Shown here: positions 1 through 7,433 of the stretch, in pieces
How positions within the stretch are numbered: the first letter of the stretch is position 1
Layout of the letters: each line of letters opens with the position of its first letter
From: Candidatus Aminicenans sakinawicola JGI OTU-1
GTDB taxonomy: Bacteria; Acidobacteriota; Aminicenantia; Aminicenantales; Aminicenantaceae
DNA: 19,605 nucleotides
Direction of reading: 5' to 3'
Assembly: GCA_000493965.1 (NCBI GenBank)
Contig: AWNV01000056.1
Span: 987-20,591, forward strand
Notes under the pieces: model-generated
What the model was told of the DNA's origin: nothing
Seen by the model: the letters and a program-made list of their open reading frames with translations, nothing else
The model's database searches: none
Translations under genes and position numbers: made by a program

Positions 1-162
1 CGGAAGCAGCATGATCTTACCATTACCCGGACCGTGAGCATACATGAGTTCATAAAGACGTCTTTTTTCTCCAGCACCAAAGCAGTCAAGGTCTAGACTA
101 AATTTCTCCATTCTTTCCCCACTTGTCAGTTTCTCTTCAATATCATCTATTCTATCTTTCAT
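1..162 (-). CDS. N-terminal fragment, possible class I fructose-bisphosphate aldolase family protein (runs off window)
   Basis: This open reading frame starts with ATG at 162 and continues past base 1, giving 54 codons. A strong ribosome binding site, AAGGAGG, lies 7 bases before the ATG, so the start is secure. The visible protein is charged at its beginning and has no signal peptide, so it is cytoplasmic. It ends in GNGKIMLLP, which resembles the first beta strand of DhnA/FbaB-type class I aldolases, where the next residues would be an Asp-Gln-Gly motif that lies outside the window. This family makes or cleaves fructose-1,6-bisphosphate through a Schiff-base lysine. The assignment rests on a short N-terminus and is tentative. 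The stop codon of the C45 gene lies 34 bases upstream, so the two are probably co-transcribed. Confidence 0.45.
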   Translation of the reverse strand, partial: MKDRIDDIEEKLTSGERMEKFSLDLDCFGAGEKRRLYELMYAHGPGNGKIMLLP

Positions 163-196
163 CAATTTTCCTCCTTATAAATAAATTAAAATCGAT

Positions 197-1894
197 TCAC
201 TGTCGGAAAAGTTCATCGAATGAAAAATCAACCCATGGCATATAAGGAGCGTCCCACATATCGGTTTTCAAATCATCGACTGCAACAAAAATGTGTCCTG
301 TGTTGGGTAGAAAAATAACAGAGTATTCGGTGCTGCCATGAGAGACTGTTTGTAAGAGCCTTTTTGCCTCTTCTATACCAAGGGCTCTTCCCTTTCTCGA
401 CCATGCTTCCAGCATACCCATCGCTGCCTCATATCGCCAGCGCGAAGAGAAAGAAGCCTGCCTGTTGAAGTAATAACCAGGCTTTTCAGGATCACAGCCA
501 TAGACCATATGATGATTTGCTGCTAAGATGTTTGTTGGTTCATTTGGTCGGACTTCTGTAGGTCCTCTCAATGCCCACCCAAAACGATCGCCTTCATACA
601 CAAAAGCCGGTATATCTTGGGAGTGATAGGGAACAGCCCAGAGGATAATTGATCCGGCGGCTGTCGCTCCCCCTCCTTCACACTTAAATTTCTTCATTTC
701 CCTGTCGATACTTTCAAGTGTAGCTTTTCGTCCCTGGTTTTCCAGAATATAACGCATAATCCATGAGCATGGAACAATATTGCCCACAATAGGACCAGGC
801 CCAGTTCCGCCTGCATTTTCCATACAGTACAAGCCTTCTTCATTGACACCGGAGATAGTACCGACAAATCCAGGCCACATTGCAGAAACCCAGCGCTTAC
901 GCCCTGGTTCTGAGGGACGGACGGCAAAGAGAATGAAGTGGCTGACGGTCACTTTTCGCACATCGCATTCCCCATCCATGTTTCGTGCAGCAATTAACCC
1001 TCCTTTAAGCTCGCTTCCTTCTGTTTGAGTACCCCAAAAGGCAAATTGTGTGCACGATGAGGGAGAAGAAACAGGGAAAGCGGCTCTCTTTTCGATGTAA
1101 TTGTTAACAGCCATTAGATCGGTCCGGTTAAAATTGCGGTCCAGAAAATCCAGTTGCATATCAACTCCTGAAGCTTCCATTCCTTTTATGACCGCATTAC
1201 ATTCACTCAGAAATTCTGGTGGATAGTTGAAGTGACTTTCCAGAAAAGGAACATAAATTTTCTGGTATCTCTGGGGTGAACGCCAGTTATCCTCGACGAT
1301 GTAAAATTGAAAAAAATCGATAATCTGTTGTGTCAAAAGATATCCATGGGCAAACCCACGTTCTTCAGCCGTCCCCCAGAGCTGCAGCACAGGGACGCCC
1401 TTGATCCAGCGAAGAGCCCCGTGTTCTGCGTGCTTCTCATCTTTGGGAAAAGGAGTAGGGACACGGAGTTTTAATTCAGCATTGTTTACGCTTGAATCTA
1501 TGATGTTAATAGGATCATGGCTTGCTCCTGGACTACCTGAGAACCACCCGAACGGTTCTGGAGGATTAAAACCCAGCTTGTTATCTTTATTTGTGTCCAT
1601 GAAAGCCAGGACAGAATAGTAACCAGGCGGAAGGCCCGTAAAGGAGTAAGAGCCCGGATTTTCGAGTTTGATAACCTTAAAAGGGAATATTGAGCCGTAA
1701 ATATCTCGTTTTTGAAGCCTCACCGGGTTTCCCTTTGATGAAACACGAAGATTGTGTAATTGAAGGATAATGTCTCCTGATTGTCTCCCGTTGTAGATTA
1801 CTTTGCCAGAGATTGATCTCGTCTCATTGGATGGTACTGCACAGGTCAGGGCAAAGACAATAACTGGAGTTAAAAGGATTAAATATTTTCTCAT
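197..1894 (-). CDS. Exported C45-family Ntn hydrolase/acyltransferase with N-terminal DUF2141-like domain
   Basis: This 565-residue protein starts at 1894 after an excellent AGGAGGTG site. Residues 1-18 form a signal peptide ending in ALTC, so it is exported and may be a lipoprotein, although Thr just before Cys18 is atypical. Residues about 27-145 look like a small beta-sandwich of the DUF2141 or carboxypeptidase-regulatory type, with GYYSVLAFMDTNKDNKLGF as the most telling stretch. Residues about 165-565 match the C45 family (isopenicillin-N acyltransferase-like): the GTAEERGFAHGYLL segment at 174-187, the candidate nucleophile Cys281 in SSPSSCTQFAFWG, and RNMD at 304-307. Members are self-cleaving amide hydrolases or acyltransferases; the new N-terminal Cys is the nucleophile. 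Here Ser, not Gly, precedes that Cys. The substrate is unknown. It lies 94 bases downstream of the PLP-enzyme gene on the same strand. Confidence 0.8.
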   Translation of the reverse strand: MRKYLILLTPVIVFALTCAVPSNETRSISGKVIYNGRQSGDIILQLHNLRVSSKGNPVRLQKRDIYGSIFPFKVIKLENPGSYSFTGLPPGYYSVLAFMDTNKDNKLGFNPPEPFGWFSGSPGASHDPINIIDSSVNNAELKLRVPTPFPKDEKHAEHGALRWIKGVPVLQLWGTAEERGFAHGYLLTQQIIDFFQFYIVEDNWRSPQRYQKIYVPFLESHFNYPPEFLSECNAVIKGMEASGVDMQLDFLDRNFNRTDLMAVNNYIEKRAAFPVSSPSSCTQFAFWGTQTEGSELKGGLIAARNMDGECDVRKVTVSHFILFAVRPSEPGRKRWVSAMWPGFVGTISGVNEEGLYCMENAGGTGPGPIVGNIVPCSWIMRYILENQGRKATLESIDREMKKFKCEGGGATAAGSIILWAVPYHSQDIPAFVYEGDRFGWALRGPTEVRPNEPTNILAANHHMVYGCDPEKPGYYFNRQASFSSRWRYEAAMGMLEAWSRKGRALGIEEAKRLLQTVSHGSTEYSVIFLPNTGHIFVAVDDLKTDMWDAPYMPWVDFSFDELFRQ

Positions 1895-1988
1895 TTTTCA
1901 CCTCCTAAGCTTTCTACAAATATCTTTTTTTTAAAAATGTCTACATTTTTTCAATTTAAATCATTTTTCGGTGATCTTCTTTAATACC

Positions 1989-3146
1989 CTAGTTTTTCAA
2001 TGCTTGATCAAAATCCTCAATAATTTCTTCTGCAGCCTCGATGCCAACAGAGAGGCGTATCAAGCTGTCCGTAATTCCAATTTTCTCTCGGTCCTCAGGG
2101 GTCATGCCCGAGTGGGAGGTTGTAGCTGGCCTCGTGATGAGTGTTTCAACTCCTCCCAGACTTGGAGCAATGGTTGGAATCTTTACTTTGTTTAAAAAAT
2201 TTTTCGCTGCTTTAATGCCCCCTTTCAACTCGAAACTCAACATTCCGCTGAATCCATCGAAAAGTTTGCATGCCCGTCTGTATTGGGGATGATCTTTGAG
2301 CCCAGGATAATTCACACTGGCTACGGCCGGATGTTGTTTGAAGAACTTTGCAATTTTAAGAGAACTTGTATTTTGATATTTTACTCGAACTGCCAGAGTT
2401 TTCAGTCCGCGATGAAGCAGAAAACAAGCATGGGGGTCAAGGGTTGATCCCAGATGTTTCAGTTTATAAGCGATTTTCTCGATGAATTTAGCTTTACCTA
2501 TAATGGCTCCAGCAACGATATCAGAATGCCCGTTTAAATATTTTGTGCCGCTGTGTATCGAAATGTCATACCCCCATTCCGGAGGACGAAAATTTACGGG
2601 ACTTGCAAATGTGTTGTCGATAATAGAGATAAGACCGTATTGTCTAGCAAAATCCACCACTGCTTCAAGGTCATCTACCTGGAGTAAAGGGTTCGTCATG
2701 GTTTCAACATAAATCGCTTTTGTGTTGGACTTTAACTTTGCTTTCCATGAGTCAGGGTCATCGGCATTAATGAAATCATAGGAAATCCCAAAATCTGCAA
2801 AGTCCCTAGTGATAAATCCATATGTACCCCCATAAAGACAATCCTGGGCCAGCAAATGATCTCCGCTTGATAGAAAGGTTAAAAGAGTCGCTGAAACAGA
2901 AGCCATGCCACTTGCTGTCACCAGGGCAGCCTCTGCGTTTTCGAGAGACGCCAGTTTTTTATGAAGGGCCACATGGTTTGGCGTATTGTTCCAGCGGATG
3001 TATTTAAGTACTTCTTTGTCATCCTCTCCAGTATAATCAAATATTGACGATTGGAAAATTGGCAGGCTTACCGCTCCCTCTATGTGGGGTCTTGGCTCAC
3101 CAGAATGAATGAGTTTTGTCTCGATGTATTTGAAATCTTCTTTCAT
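1989..3146 (-). CDS. Cystathionine gamma-synthase/lyase family PLP-dependent enzyme
   Basis: This 385-residue cytoplasmic enzyme belongs to the Cys/Met metabolism PLP family, which makes or breaks cystathionine, homocysteine or methionine by gamma- or beta-elimination and replacement. Its length is normal for the family. The PLP Schiff-base lysine is Lys202 in SGTKYLNGHSD, Asp177 in DNTFASP would contact the pyridine nitrogen, and Tyr105 in YGGTYG is the usual ring-stacking tyrosine. Tyr49 and Arg51 correspond to the phosphate-binding YxR, but the motif reads YIRWNNTPNH instead of the common YSRxGNPT. ATG at 3146 follows an AAGGAG site 6 bases upstream. Synthase, gamma-lyase and beta-lyase cannot be told apart from sequence alone, so no symbol is given. 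No SAM riboswitch is visible upstream. Confidence 0.88.
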   Translation of the reverse strand: MKEDFKYIETKLIHSGEPRPHIEGAVSLPIFQSSIFDYTGEDDKEVLKYIRWNNTPNHVALHKKLASLENAEAALVTASGMASVSATLLTFLSSGDHLLAQDCLYGGTYGFITRDFADFGISYDFINADDPDSWKAKLKSNTKAIYVETMTNPLLQVDDLEAVVDFARQYGLISIIDNTFASPVNFRPPEWGYDISIHSGTKYLNGHSDIVAGAIIGKAKFIEKIAYKLKHLGSTLDPHACFLLHRGLKTLAVRVKYQNTSSLKIAKFFKQHPAVASVNYPGLKDHPQYRRACKLFDGFSGMLSFELKGGIKAAKNFLNKVKIPTIAPSLGGVETLITRPATTSHSGMTPEDREKIGITDSLIRLSVGIEAAEEIIEDFDQALKN

Positions 3147-3306
3147 GAATTTCTCCTTTCATTTCAAATATGGAGGTTCAGTTTATCTCATTATATAAGA
3201 AAAAAAATAATAATTTAAGTATTCAAACCAAATCATCTGAGACCCAACAGCTGGCTTATTCTGAGTACAACCGGCAAATTTAGCATTTTTCCCAAGAATA
3301 TTCTGT

Positions 3307-3335
3307 TTGACTGAGAATTTGAATTTATTTAGACT
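3307..3335 (+). promoter_or_regulatory. Candidate sigma-70 promoter for the M14 peptidase gene
   Basis: TTGACT at 3307-3312 (five of six consensus bases) is separated by 17 bases from TAGACT at 3330-3335 (four of six). Transcription would start near 3342, leaving room for the GAGGT ribosome binding site at 3361-3365. The call comes from pattern matching only. The region 3147-3371 also serves the divergent PLP-enzyme gene, for which a lone TATAAT on the minus strand at 3190-3195 is visible without a clear -35 partner. Confidence 0.4.
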
Positions 3336-3371
3336 CTTATTATTGGATAAATTTATAATAGAGGTAATATA

Positions 3372-5027
3372 ATGGCAAAATATAATTATTTATGTATTCC
3401 TATGATTTTTCTGTTCCTTTCTTTATCTGTTTTCTCTTTCTCTAACACAGAGAAAAAATCCCTCACTGTTGCCGAATCGAGCAATTTTACGGCAACTTCC
3501 AGATATGATGATGTCATAAATTTTATCAGAGAGCTTCAACAAAAGAGCCATCTGATAAGGGTCGAGACTATTTGCGTAAGCCCAGAAGGTCGGGAAGTGC
3601 CTCTCCTTATTATAGGAGACCCTGTACCGTCTTCTCCCCTGGACCTTAATTATGATGATAGGGCAGTTATTTATTTTCAGGCAAACATCCATGCAGGTGA
3701 AGTCGAAGGCAAAGAAGCGGCCCAAATGCTTGCAAGAGATATTGTTCTGAGTGAACATCCTCCCTATCTCGACAAACTTGTCGTGCTTATCGCACCTCTT
3801 TTCAATGCGGACGGGAATGAAAAAATAAGTCCTAATAACCGCCGGAACCAGGTAGGGCCGGAAAAAGGAGTTGGGGTTCGCTACAACGGCCAGAATCTTG
3901 ATTTGAACCGTGACGGGATGAAGCTGGAAAGTCCGGAAGTTCAAGGCCTCGTTCAAAACGTAATGATTCGATGGGACCCTGCCCTCCTTTTAGACAGCCA
4001 TACACATAACGGTTCCTATCATGAAGAAGTGGCAACATATGTCTGGTCTCTAAATCCCAATGGTGATAGTTCGCTTATAAGCTATATGAGCGACAAGTTC
4101 ATGCCAGGCGTAAACAAAATAGCTAAGGAAAAGTATAATACTTTATTAATTCCCCACGGAGACTTTATGGATGTTAGGAATCCTGAAAAGGGCTGGATAC
4201 CACTCGGTCCACAGCCTCGTTATATAAGCAATTACATCGGGCTGCGAAACCGCCTTGGCATACTGAATGAAAATTACCCTTATGCGGATTTTAAAACCCG
4301 TGTACTCAAGTGTTATAATCTTTTCAGTTCAATTCTGGATTACTGCCATGCAAATAAAGATGAAATCCTCAAGCTTATAAGTGAGGCAGACAGGCGGACA
4401 GTACAGAGAGGTTTGAATCCATCAAAAAATGATATATTCGCAACCGAATTTGACGTAAGGCCGATTAAACAGAAAATTACTATCCACGGCTATGAAATGG
4501 AAGTCATTGAGACCGACAGGGGCTGGCCTCGTTCTAAAAAAACAGACAGGAAAAAAACATATACAATGCCTTTCTACAGCGATTATTTCCCGAAAAAATC
4601 GGTCAGTTTTCCTTATGGCTACCTTATCCTCGCTCGTGTCCCAAAAGTTGAGGAAAAACTTCTTCAGCATGGACTCACAGTAGAAAAACTGGTTAAGCCT
4701 GCAAAACTAACAGTTGAAGCATTCACAGTCAAGGAAATCAAGGGTTCACAAAGGGCATACCAGGGACACTATATGAGTTCGATTAAAGGAGAGTACATCG
4801 TAGAAGAGAAGGAATTCCCTGCTGGAACGCTTTTTGTCACGACTGCACAGCCTCTTGCCAATGTAGCAGCCTATCTTCTGGAACCAGAAACTGACGACGG
4901 CTTTGTGGCATGGAACTTCTTTGATCGCTACCTTGTTCCCCAGTGGAGCCGCATACCTCAGGTCTATCCTGTATACAGGCTCATGAAACCTTCAGCCCTG
5001 GCTAAAGAAACTGTCCGCATGTATTAA
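3372..5027 (+). CDS. Exported M14-family zinc metallocarboxypeptidase
   Basis: This 551-residue protein has a hydrophobic signal peptide (residues about 1-24, ending VFSFS) and no lipobox, so it is secreted or periplasmic. M14 peptidases remove C-terminal residues from peptides using one zinc ion. The zinc ligands are visible: His107 and Glu110 in NIHAGEVEG, and His210 in LLLDSHTHNG. Asn179-Arg180 in LDLNRDG match the substrate-carboxylate-binding pair of carboxypeptidase A, and Glu300 in GILNENYPY fits the general-base glutamate. The catalytic domain spans about 45-330. The remaining 220 residues form an extra C-terminal region with no motif I recognise. The start follows GAGGTAATATA. The gene is single and converges with the small gene at 5103. 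The actual substrate could be a peptide or a modified cell-wall peptide. Confidence 0.87.
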   Translation: MAKYNYLCIPMIFLFLSLSVFSFSNTEKKSLTVAESSNFTATSRYDDVINFIRELQQKSHLIRVETICVSPEGREVPLLIIGDPVPSSPLDLNYDDRAVIYFQANIHAGEVEGKEAAQMLARDIVLSEHPPYLDKLVVLIAPLFNADGNEKISPNNRRNQVGPEKGVGVRYNGQNLDLNRDGMKLESPEVQGLVQNVMIRWDPALLLDSHTHNGSYHEEVATYVWSLNPNGDSSLISYMSDKFMPGVNKIAKEKYNTLLIPHGDFMDVRNPEKGWIPLGPQPRYISNYIGLRNRLGILNENYPYADFKTRVLKCYNLFSSILDYCHANKDEILKLISEADRRTVQRGLNPSKNDIFATEFDVRPIKQKITIHGYEMEVIETDRGWPRSKKTDRKKTYTMPFYSDYFPKKSVSFPYGYLILARVPKVEEKLLQHGLTVEKLVKPAKLTVEAFTVKEIKGSQRAYQGHYMSSIKGEYIVEEKEFPAGTLFVTTAQPLANVAAYLLEPETDDGFVAWNFFDRYLVPQWSRIPQVYPVYRLMKPSALAKETVRMY

Positions 5028-5102
5028 TGCCGAATGAAGTTCTTCAGATATCTGGATAAATCTCTGGCAAAACATTATAAAACCAGAAAAACTGAAAAGA
5101 AA

Positions 5103-5396
5103 TCAGGCCTTCCCGAGAGCTTCGAGTTTTGATTCGATCGACGATTCCCTGTCCAGCCTATGGTCAATATGAAGGTCAACATGAATCCTTTTGACTCCCA
5201 TATCTACAAGCACTTTGTGCGTTTTTTCAATAACATCGAACAGCGTCTTGAGGTCAGGAGCTTCGATTGTTGTGGCCATTCCTCCTGTGACACTATTAAG
5301 GCCTGAGTTCTCGATGACTTTTATGACTTCCCTAACATACCTGCTTACAGAGGTGCCTTCACTCGTAGGGAATATGGCAAATTCAGCAATAATCAT
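5103..5396 (-). CDS. MTH1187-family (DUF77) thiamine-binding protein
   Basis: This 97-residue cytoplasmic protein starts MIIAEFAIFP and matches the MTH1187/YqgV family in length and in its ferredoxin-like layout. Recognisable elements are the first strand, the TSVSRYVREVIKVIENSG helix, the GGMATTIEA strand, the long second helix, and the VKRIHVDLHIDHR strand. Family members bind thiamine or related pyrimidines and are thought to act in thiamine salvage or homeostasis; no catalytic residues are known. I chose ATG at 5396 because a perfect AAGGAGG lies 5 bases upstream and because homologous sequence begins there. The reading frame is nevertheless open upstream to an ATG at 5510 with its own AGGAG site, and that 38-codon extension resembles a different family. 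No TPP riboswitch is visible upstream. Confidence 0.82.
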   Translation of the reverse strand: MIIAEFAIFPTSEGTSVSRYVREVIKVIENSGLNSVTGGMATTIEAPDLKTLFDVIEKTHKVLVDMGVKRIHVDLHIDHRLDRESSIESKLEALGKA

Positions 5397-5510
5397 CCTT
5401 TCCTCCTTAATAATATTATATATGATTGTTTTATTATCTTTATTATATTGATGCGTCAGATTCAACATCAAGCGGGTCTCATATCTTCCTTTCGTAGATA
5501 GCCTGATCAT
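5397..5510 (-). pseudogene. Rrf2-family regulator N-terminal fragment, in frame with the thiamine-binding gene
   Basis: The 38 codons starting at ATG 5510 read MIRLSTKGRYETRLMLNLTH and continue to KEER. This is the characteristic N-terminal helix and start of the winged helix-turn-helix of Rrf2/IscR-type repressors. In a full Rrf2 protein about 100 further residues, including the recognition helix, would follow; here the match stops and the frame runs straight into the MTH1187-family protein. The fragment keeps an AGGAG site 6 bases before its ATG. It may be a decayed gene end, the leader of a 135-residue fusion, or a small leader peptide coupling translation to the downstream gene. The last codons (AAG GAG GAA AGG) double as the downstream ribosome binding site. 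Confidence 0.6.
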
Positions 5511-5654
5511 AAATAACTCCTACTATTAAAATCTTTCCACATGATTTTATATGCTAGCCCATCTGATTTTTTATATTAACATAAATTCATAGGAATACTA
5601 GGGTTTTAGCGTTTAAAATCCGGGTTTCAATAATTAAGGGCGAAGTATATTCTC

Positions 5655-5677
5655 TAGGGGAGAAAATTCACCCCCTA
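5655..5677. repeat. Short GC-rich inverted repeat, possible operator
   Basis: TAGGGG at 5655-5660 is the exact reverse complement of CCCCTA at 5672-5677, with 11 bases between. It stands out as a G/C block in an AT-rich region. It could be a protein-binding site or a small hairpin; nothing here decides which. Confidence 0.4.
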
Positions 5678-5721
5678 ATTCATCTTAAATGGTGATTGAC
5701 TGAAATACTAACGACTGTTAA

Positions 5722-5774
5722 CCTCTTCAACAAATGGAACTTAATTTTTTAGTTAGACCATTTTGTTCAAGAGG
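5722..5774. repeat. Long imperfect inverted repeat upstream of the M4 protease gene
   Basis: CCTCTTCAACAAATGG at 5722-5737 pairs with CCATTTTGTTCAAGAGG at 5758-5774, with one mismatch and one bulged base over 16-17 positions. The loop side adds a further short AACT/AGTT pair. There is no T-run after it on either strand, and it sits between divergent promoters, so it is not a typical terminator. It could be a dyad operator or the relic of a small mobile palindrome. Confidence 0.6.
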
Positions 5775-5781
5775 GTATAAG

Positions 5782-5812
5782 TTGAATCCCCTAAACTCAA
5801 CATCCATATAAC
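5782..5812 (+). promoter_or_regulatory. Candidate promoter of the M4 protease cluster
   Basis: TTGAAT at 5782-5787 and TATAAC at 5807-5812 (five of six consensus bases) are separated by 19 bases, slightly longer than ideal. The long inverted repeat ends 7 bases before the -35 box, where an activator or repressor would often bind. Prediction by eye only. Confidence 0.35.
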
Positions 5813-5848
5813 AATCTAATGAAATTTTACAATTAATTGGAGGTGCAG

Positions 5849-7423
5849 ATGAAATTAAAAAGGTTTATTTTATCTGTTTCTTTGTTGTTATTGGTGAATT
5901 TTTTTGTTTTTGCCGATTATGTAGGAAAGGTTTATGTTGTCAGTGCTAACAACATCAATACCAGGAAACAATTTTTACCGGTTAACAAAGCTTATAAGGA
6001 TTTATTCGATATGGAAATCCAGATGGGCAATCTGGTCAAGTCAAAAATTCAAGTTGACTCCATAGGACATATGGAACATCATCGATATTTCCAACAGCAT
6101 AAAAATTTGCCGGTCTTTGGCGGGGAGATCATTTATCATATTAAAAATGGCATAGTTAAATATATAAGCGGTGAATATTACAGAATCGGACACATTGATG
6201 TACAACCTAATCTTACTATTGATGAAGCTGTAGAAATATTCCGGGGGCATCTGAGTGAGGAAGATTTGATAGAAAAGCCAGAGGATTCTAAATTGATCAT
6301 TTACCCTGTGAATGACAATCAATTTCGTCTTGCTTATCAGTTGACTCTGGAAAAAGGCGGTTATTACAGTATGACTGGTATCATTGATGCAAAAACAGGT
6401 GAAATTCTTTTTGAATATTCGAACATTCATTTTGACGATGCTGCCATAGGGCAGGGCGTTGATTACCATGGATATATGTTAAAAATGGCGACAACCCTTT
6501 CTTCAGACGGCTACTATTATCTTTTCGATGAGAAAAGAGTCAGGCCTTACAACCAATACACCCTTGATGATCGGGGTGGATATATCCCAGGAGATGCGGA
6601 CAACTACTGGGACTTTGACGGTGCTATTGTAAATGCTCACGTATTCGTTGGTTTTATTTATGATTTTTATTACAAATTTTTTGACAGGAAAGGAATCGAT
6701 AATAATAATTTGGACACGATTGTGCATGCTAATAACACAGAGCTTACAGATAATGCGTTCTGGAGTGGAGAATCTCTAAATTTCTGTGTTCCTGGTAAAG
6801 GAAATAATCAGACTGCTGCAGCACTCGATATAGTTGGCCATGAATATTCTCACGGTGTTACACAGTACAGTTCTAATCTTGTGTATGCATTTGAACCTGG
6901 AGCACTGAATGAATCATTTTCAGATATTATGGGGACAACTGCAGAATTTTACTTGTATCCTGAAGGAAATGGATTATACATGGCAGACTGGTATATAGGC
7001 GAGGATGCTGCTCCTTATTATAGCATTTCAGGATGCAGGAATCTGGCAGACCCAAATACTAATTCACAGATGGGAGACTCGAGATATCCTGACCCTTGCC
7101 ATCTCTCCCAAAAATATGAAGTACCCTACGAGTTAGATAGCGGAGGCGTTCATTTAAATGCAACAATTTACGCACATGCATTTTACCTGCTTGCCAACGG
7201 AGGCGTTAACAGAGTCTCAAATGTCTATGTGAATGGAATAGGAATCGATAAGGCAGCAGCTATATATTATAGAGCTTTTGTTTATTATATGACAAAAAAC
7301 TCTTGGTTCATTGATGCAGCCAATGCGTTGCTCGACACAGCATATTCTATTTACGGAGGCAACAGTAATGAATACATGCAAACTGTCCGTAGCATGGAAG
7401 CGATTGGCTGGATTGTAAATTAA
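5849..7423 (+). CDS. Secreted M4 (thermolysin-like) zinc metallopeptidase with propeptide
   Basis: This 524-residue preproenzyme starts at ATG 5849, 3 bases after GGAGGTG; an in-frame TTG 12 bases upstream overlaps that site and is unlikely to be used. Residues 1-22 are a signal peptide ending VFA. Residues about 25-195 form an FTP/PepSY-type propeptide that folds and inhibits the enzyme until it is cut off. The catalytic domain then follows. It has HEYSH with zinc ligands His331 and His335 and catalytic Glu332, third ligand Glu355 in NESFSD, and His435 in GGVHLN, the transition-state-stabilising histidine of thermolysin. The family cleaves before bulky hydrophobic residues. The protein ends soon after the catalytic domain, with no C-terminal secretion domain. 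The next gene starts 10 bases after its stop, so the two form an operon. Confidence 0.93.
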   Translation: MKLKRFILSVSLLLLVNFFVFADYVGKVYVVSANNINTRKQFLPVNKAYKDLFDMEIQMGNLVKSKIQVDSIGHMEHHRYFQQHKNLPVFGGEIIYHIKNGIVKYISGEYYRIGHIDVQPNLTIDEAVEIFRGHLSEEDLIEKPEDSKLIIYPVNDNQFRLAYQLTLEKGGYYSMTGIIDAKTGEILFEYSNIHFDDAAIGQGVDYHGYMLKMATTLSSDGYYYLFDEKRVRPYNQYTLDDRGGYIPGDADNYWDFDGAIVNAHVFVGFIYDFYYKFFDRKGIDNNNLDTIVHANNTELTDNAFWSGESLNFCVPGKGNNQTAAALDIVGHEYSHGVTQYSSNLVYAFEPGALNESFSDIMGTTAEFYLYPEGNGLYMADWYIGEDAAPYYSISGCRNLADPNTNSQMGDSRYPDPCHLSQKYEVPYELDSGGVHLNATIYAHAFYLLANGGVNRVSNVYVNGIGIDKAAAIYYRAFVYYMTKNSWFIDAANALLDTAYSIYGGNSNEYMQTVRSMEAIGWIVN

Positions 7424-7433
7424 GGAGTTGAAA

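Larger units (their letters stand above)
5511..5848. other. Intergenic region between divergent genes, rich in inverted repeats
   Basis: These 338 bases separate the leftward Rrf2 fragment/thiamine-binding gene from the rightward M4 protease gene. I see no coding capacity. The stretch is AT-rich and holds two inverted repeats (5655-5677 and 5722-5774) and a possible promoter for the protease. A ribosome binding site, GGAGGTG at 5839-5845, sits before the protease ATG. Confidence 0.6.

Noticed and set aside
3230..3285. CTGAGA-containing stretch as a TPP riboswitch
   Set aside because: The rest of the conserved TPP core (the GGATAATGCCAGCG-type segment) is absent, and the adjacent genes are a peptidase and a PLP enzyme.
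3354..3365. TATAAT at 3354-3359 as promoter of the M14 gene
   Set aside because: Transcription would begin near 3366, after the GAGGT ribosome binding site, leaving no usable leader; the TTGACT/TAGACT pair at 3307-3335 fits better.
5045..5054. CAGATATCTG palindrome between convergent genes
   Set aside because: Ten bases of AT-rich symmetry with no T-run and no promoter nearby; too likely by chance to call.
5837..5848. TTG start four codons earlier for the M4 protease
   Set aside because: It overlaps the GGAGGTG ribosome binding site that serves ATG 5849 and would add residues before an otherwise standard signal peptide.
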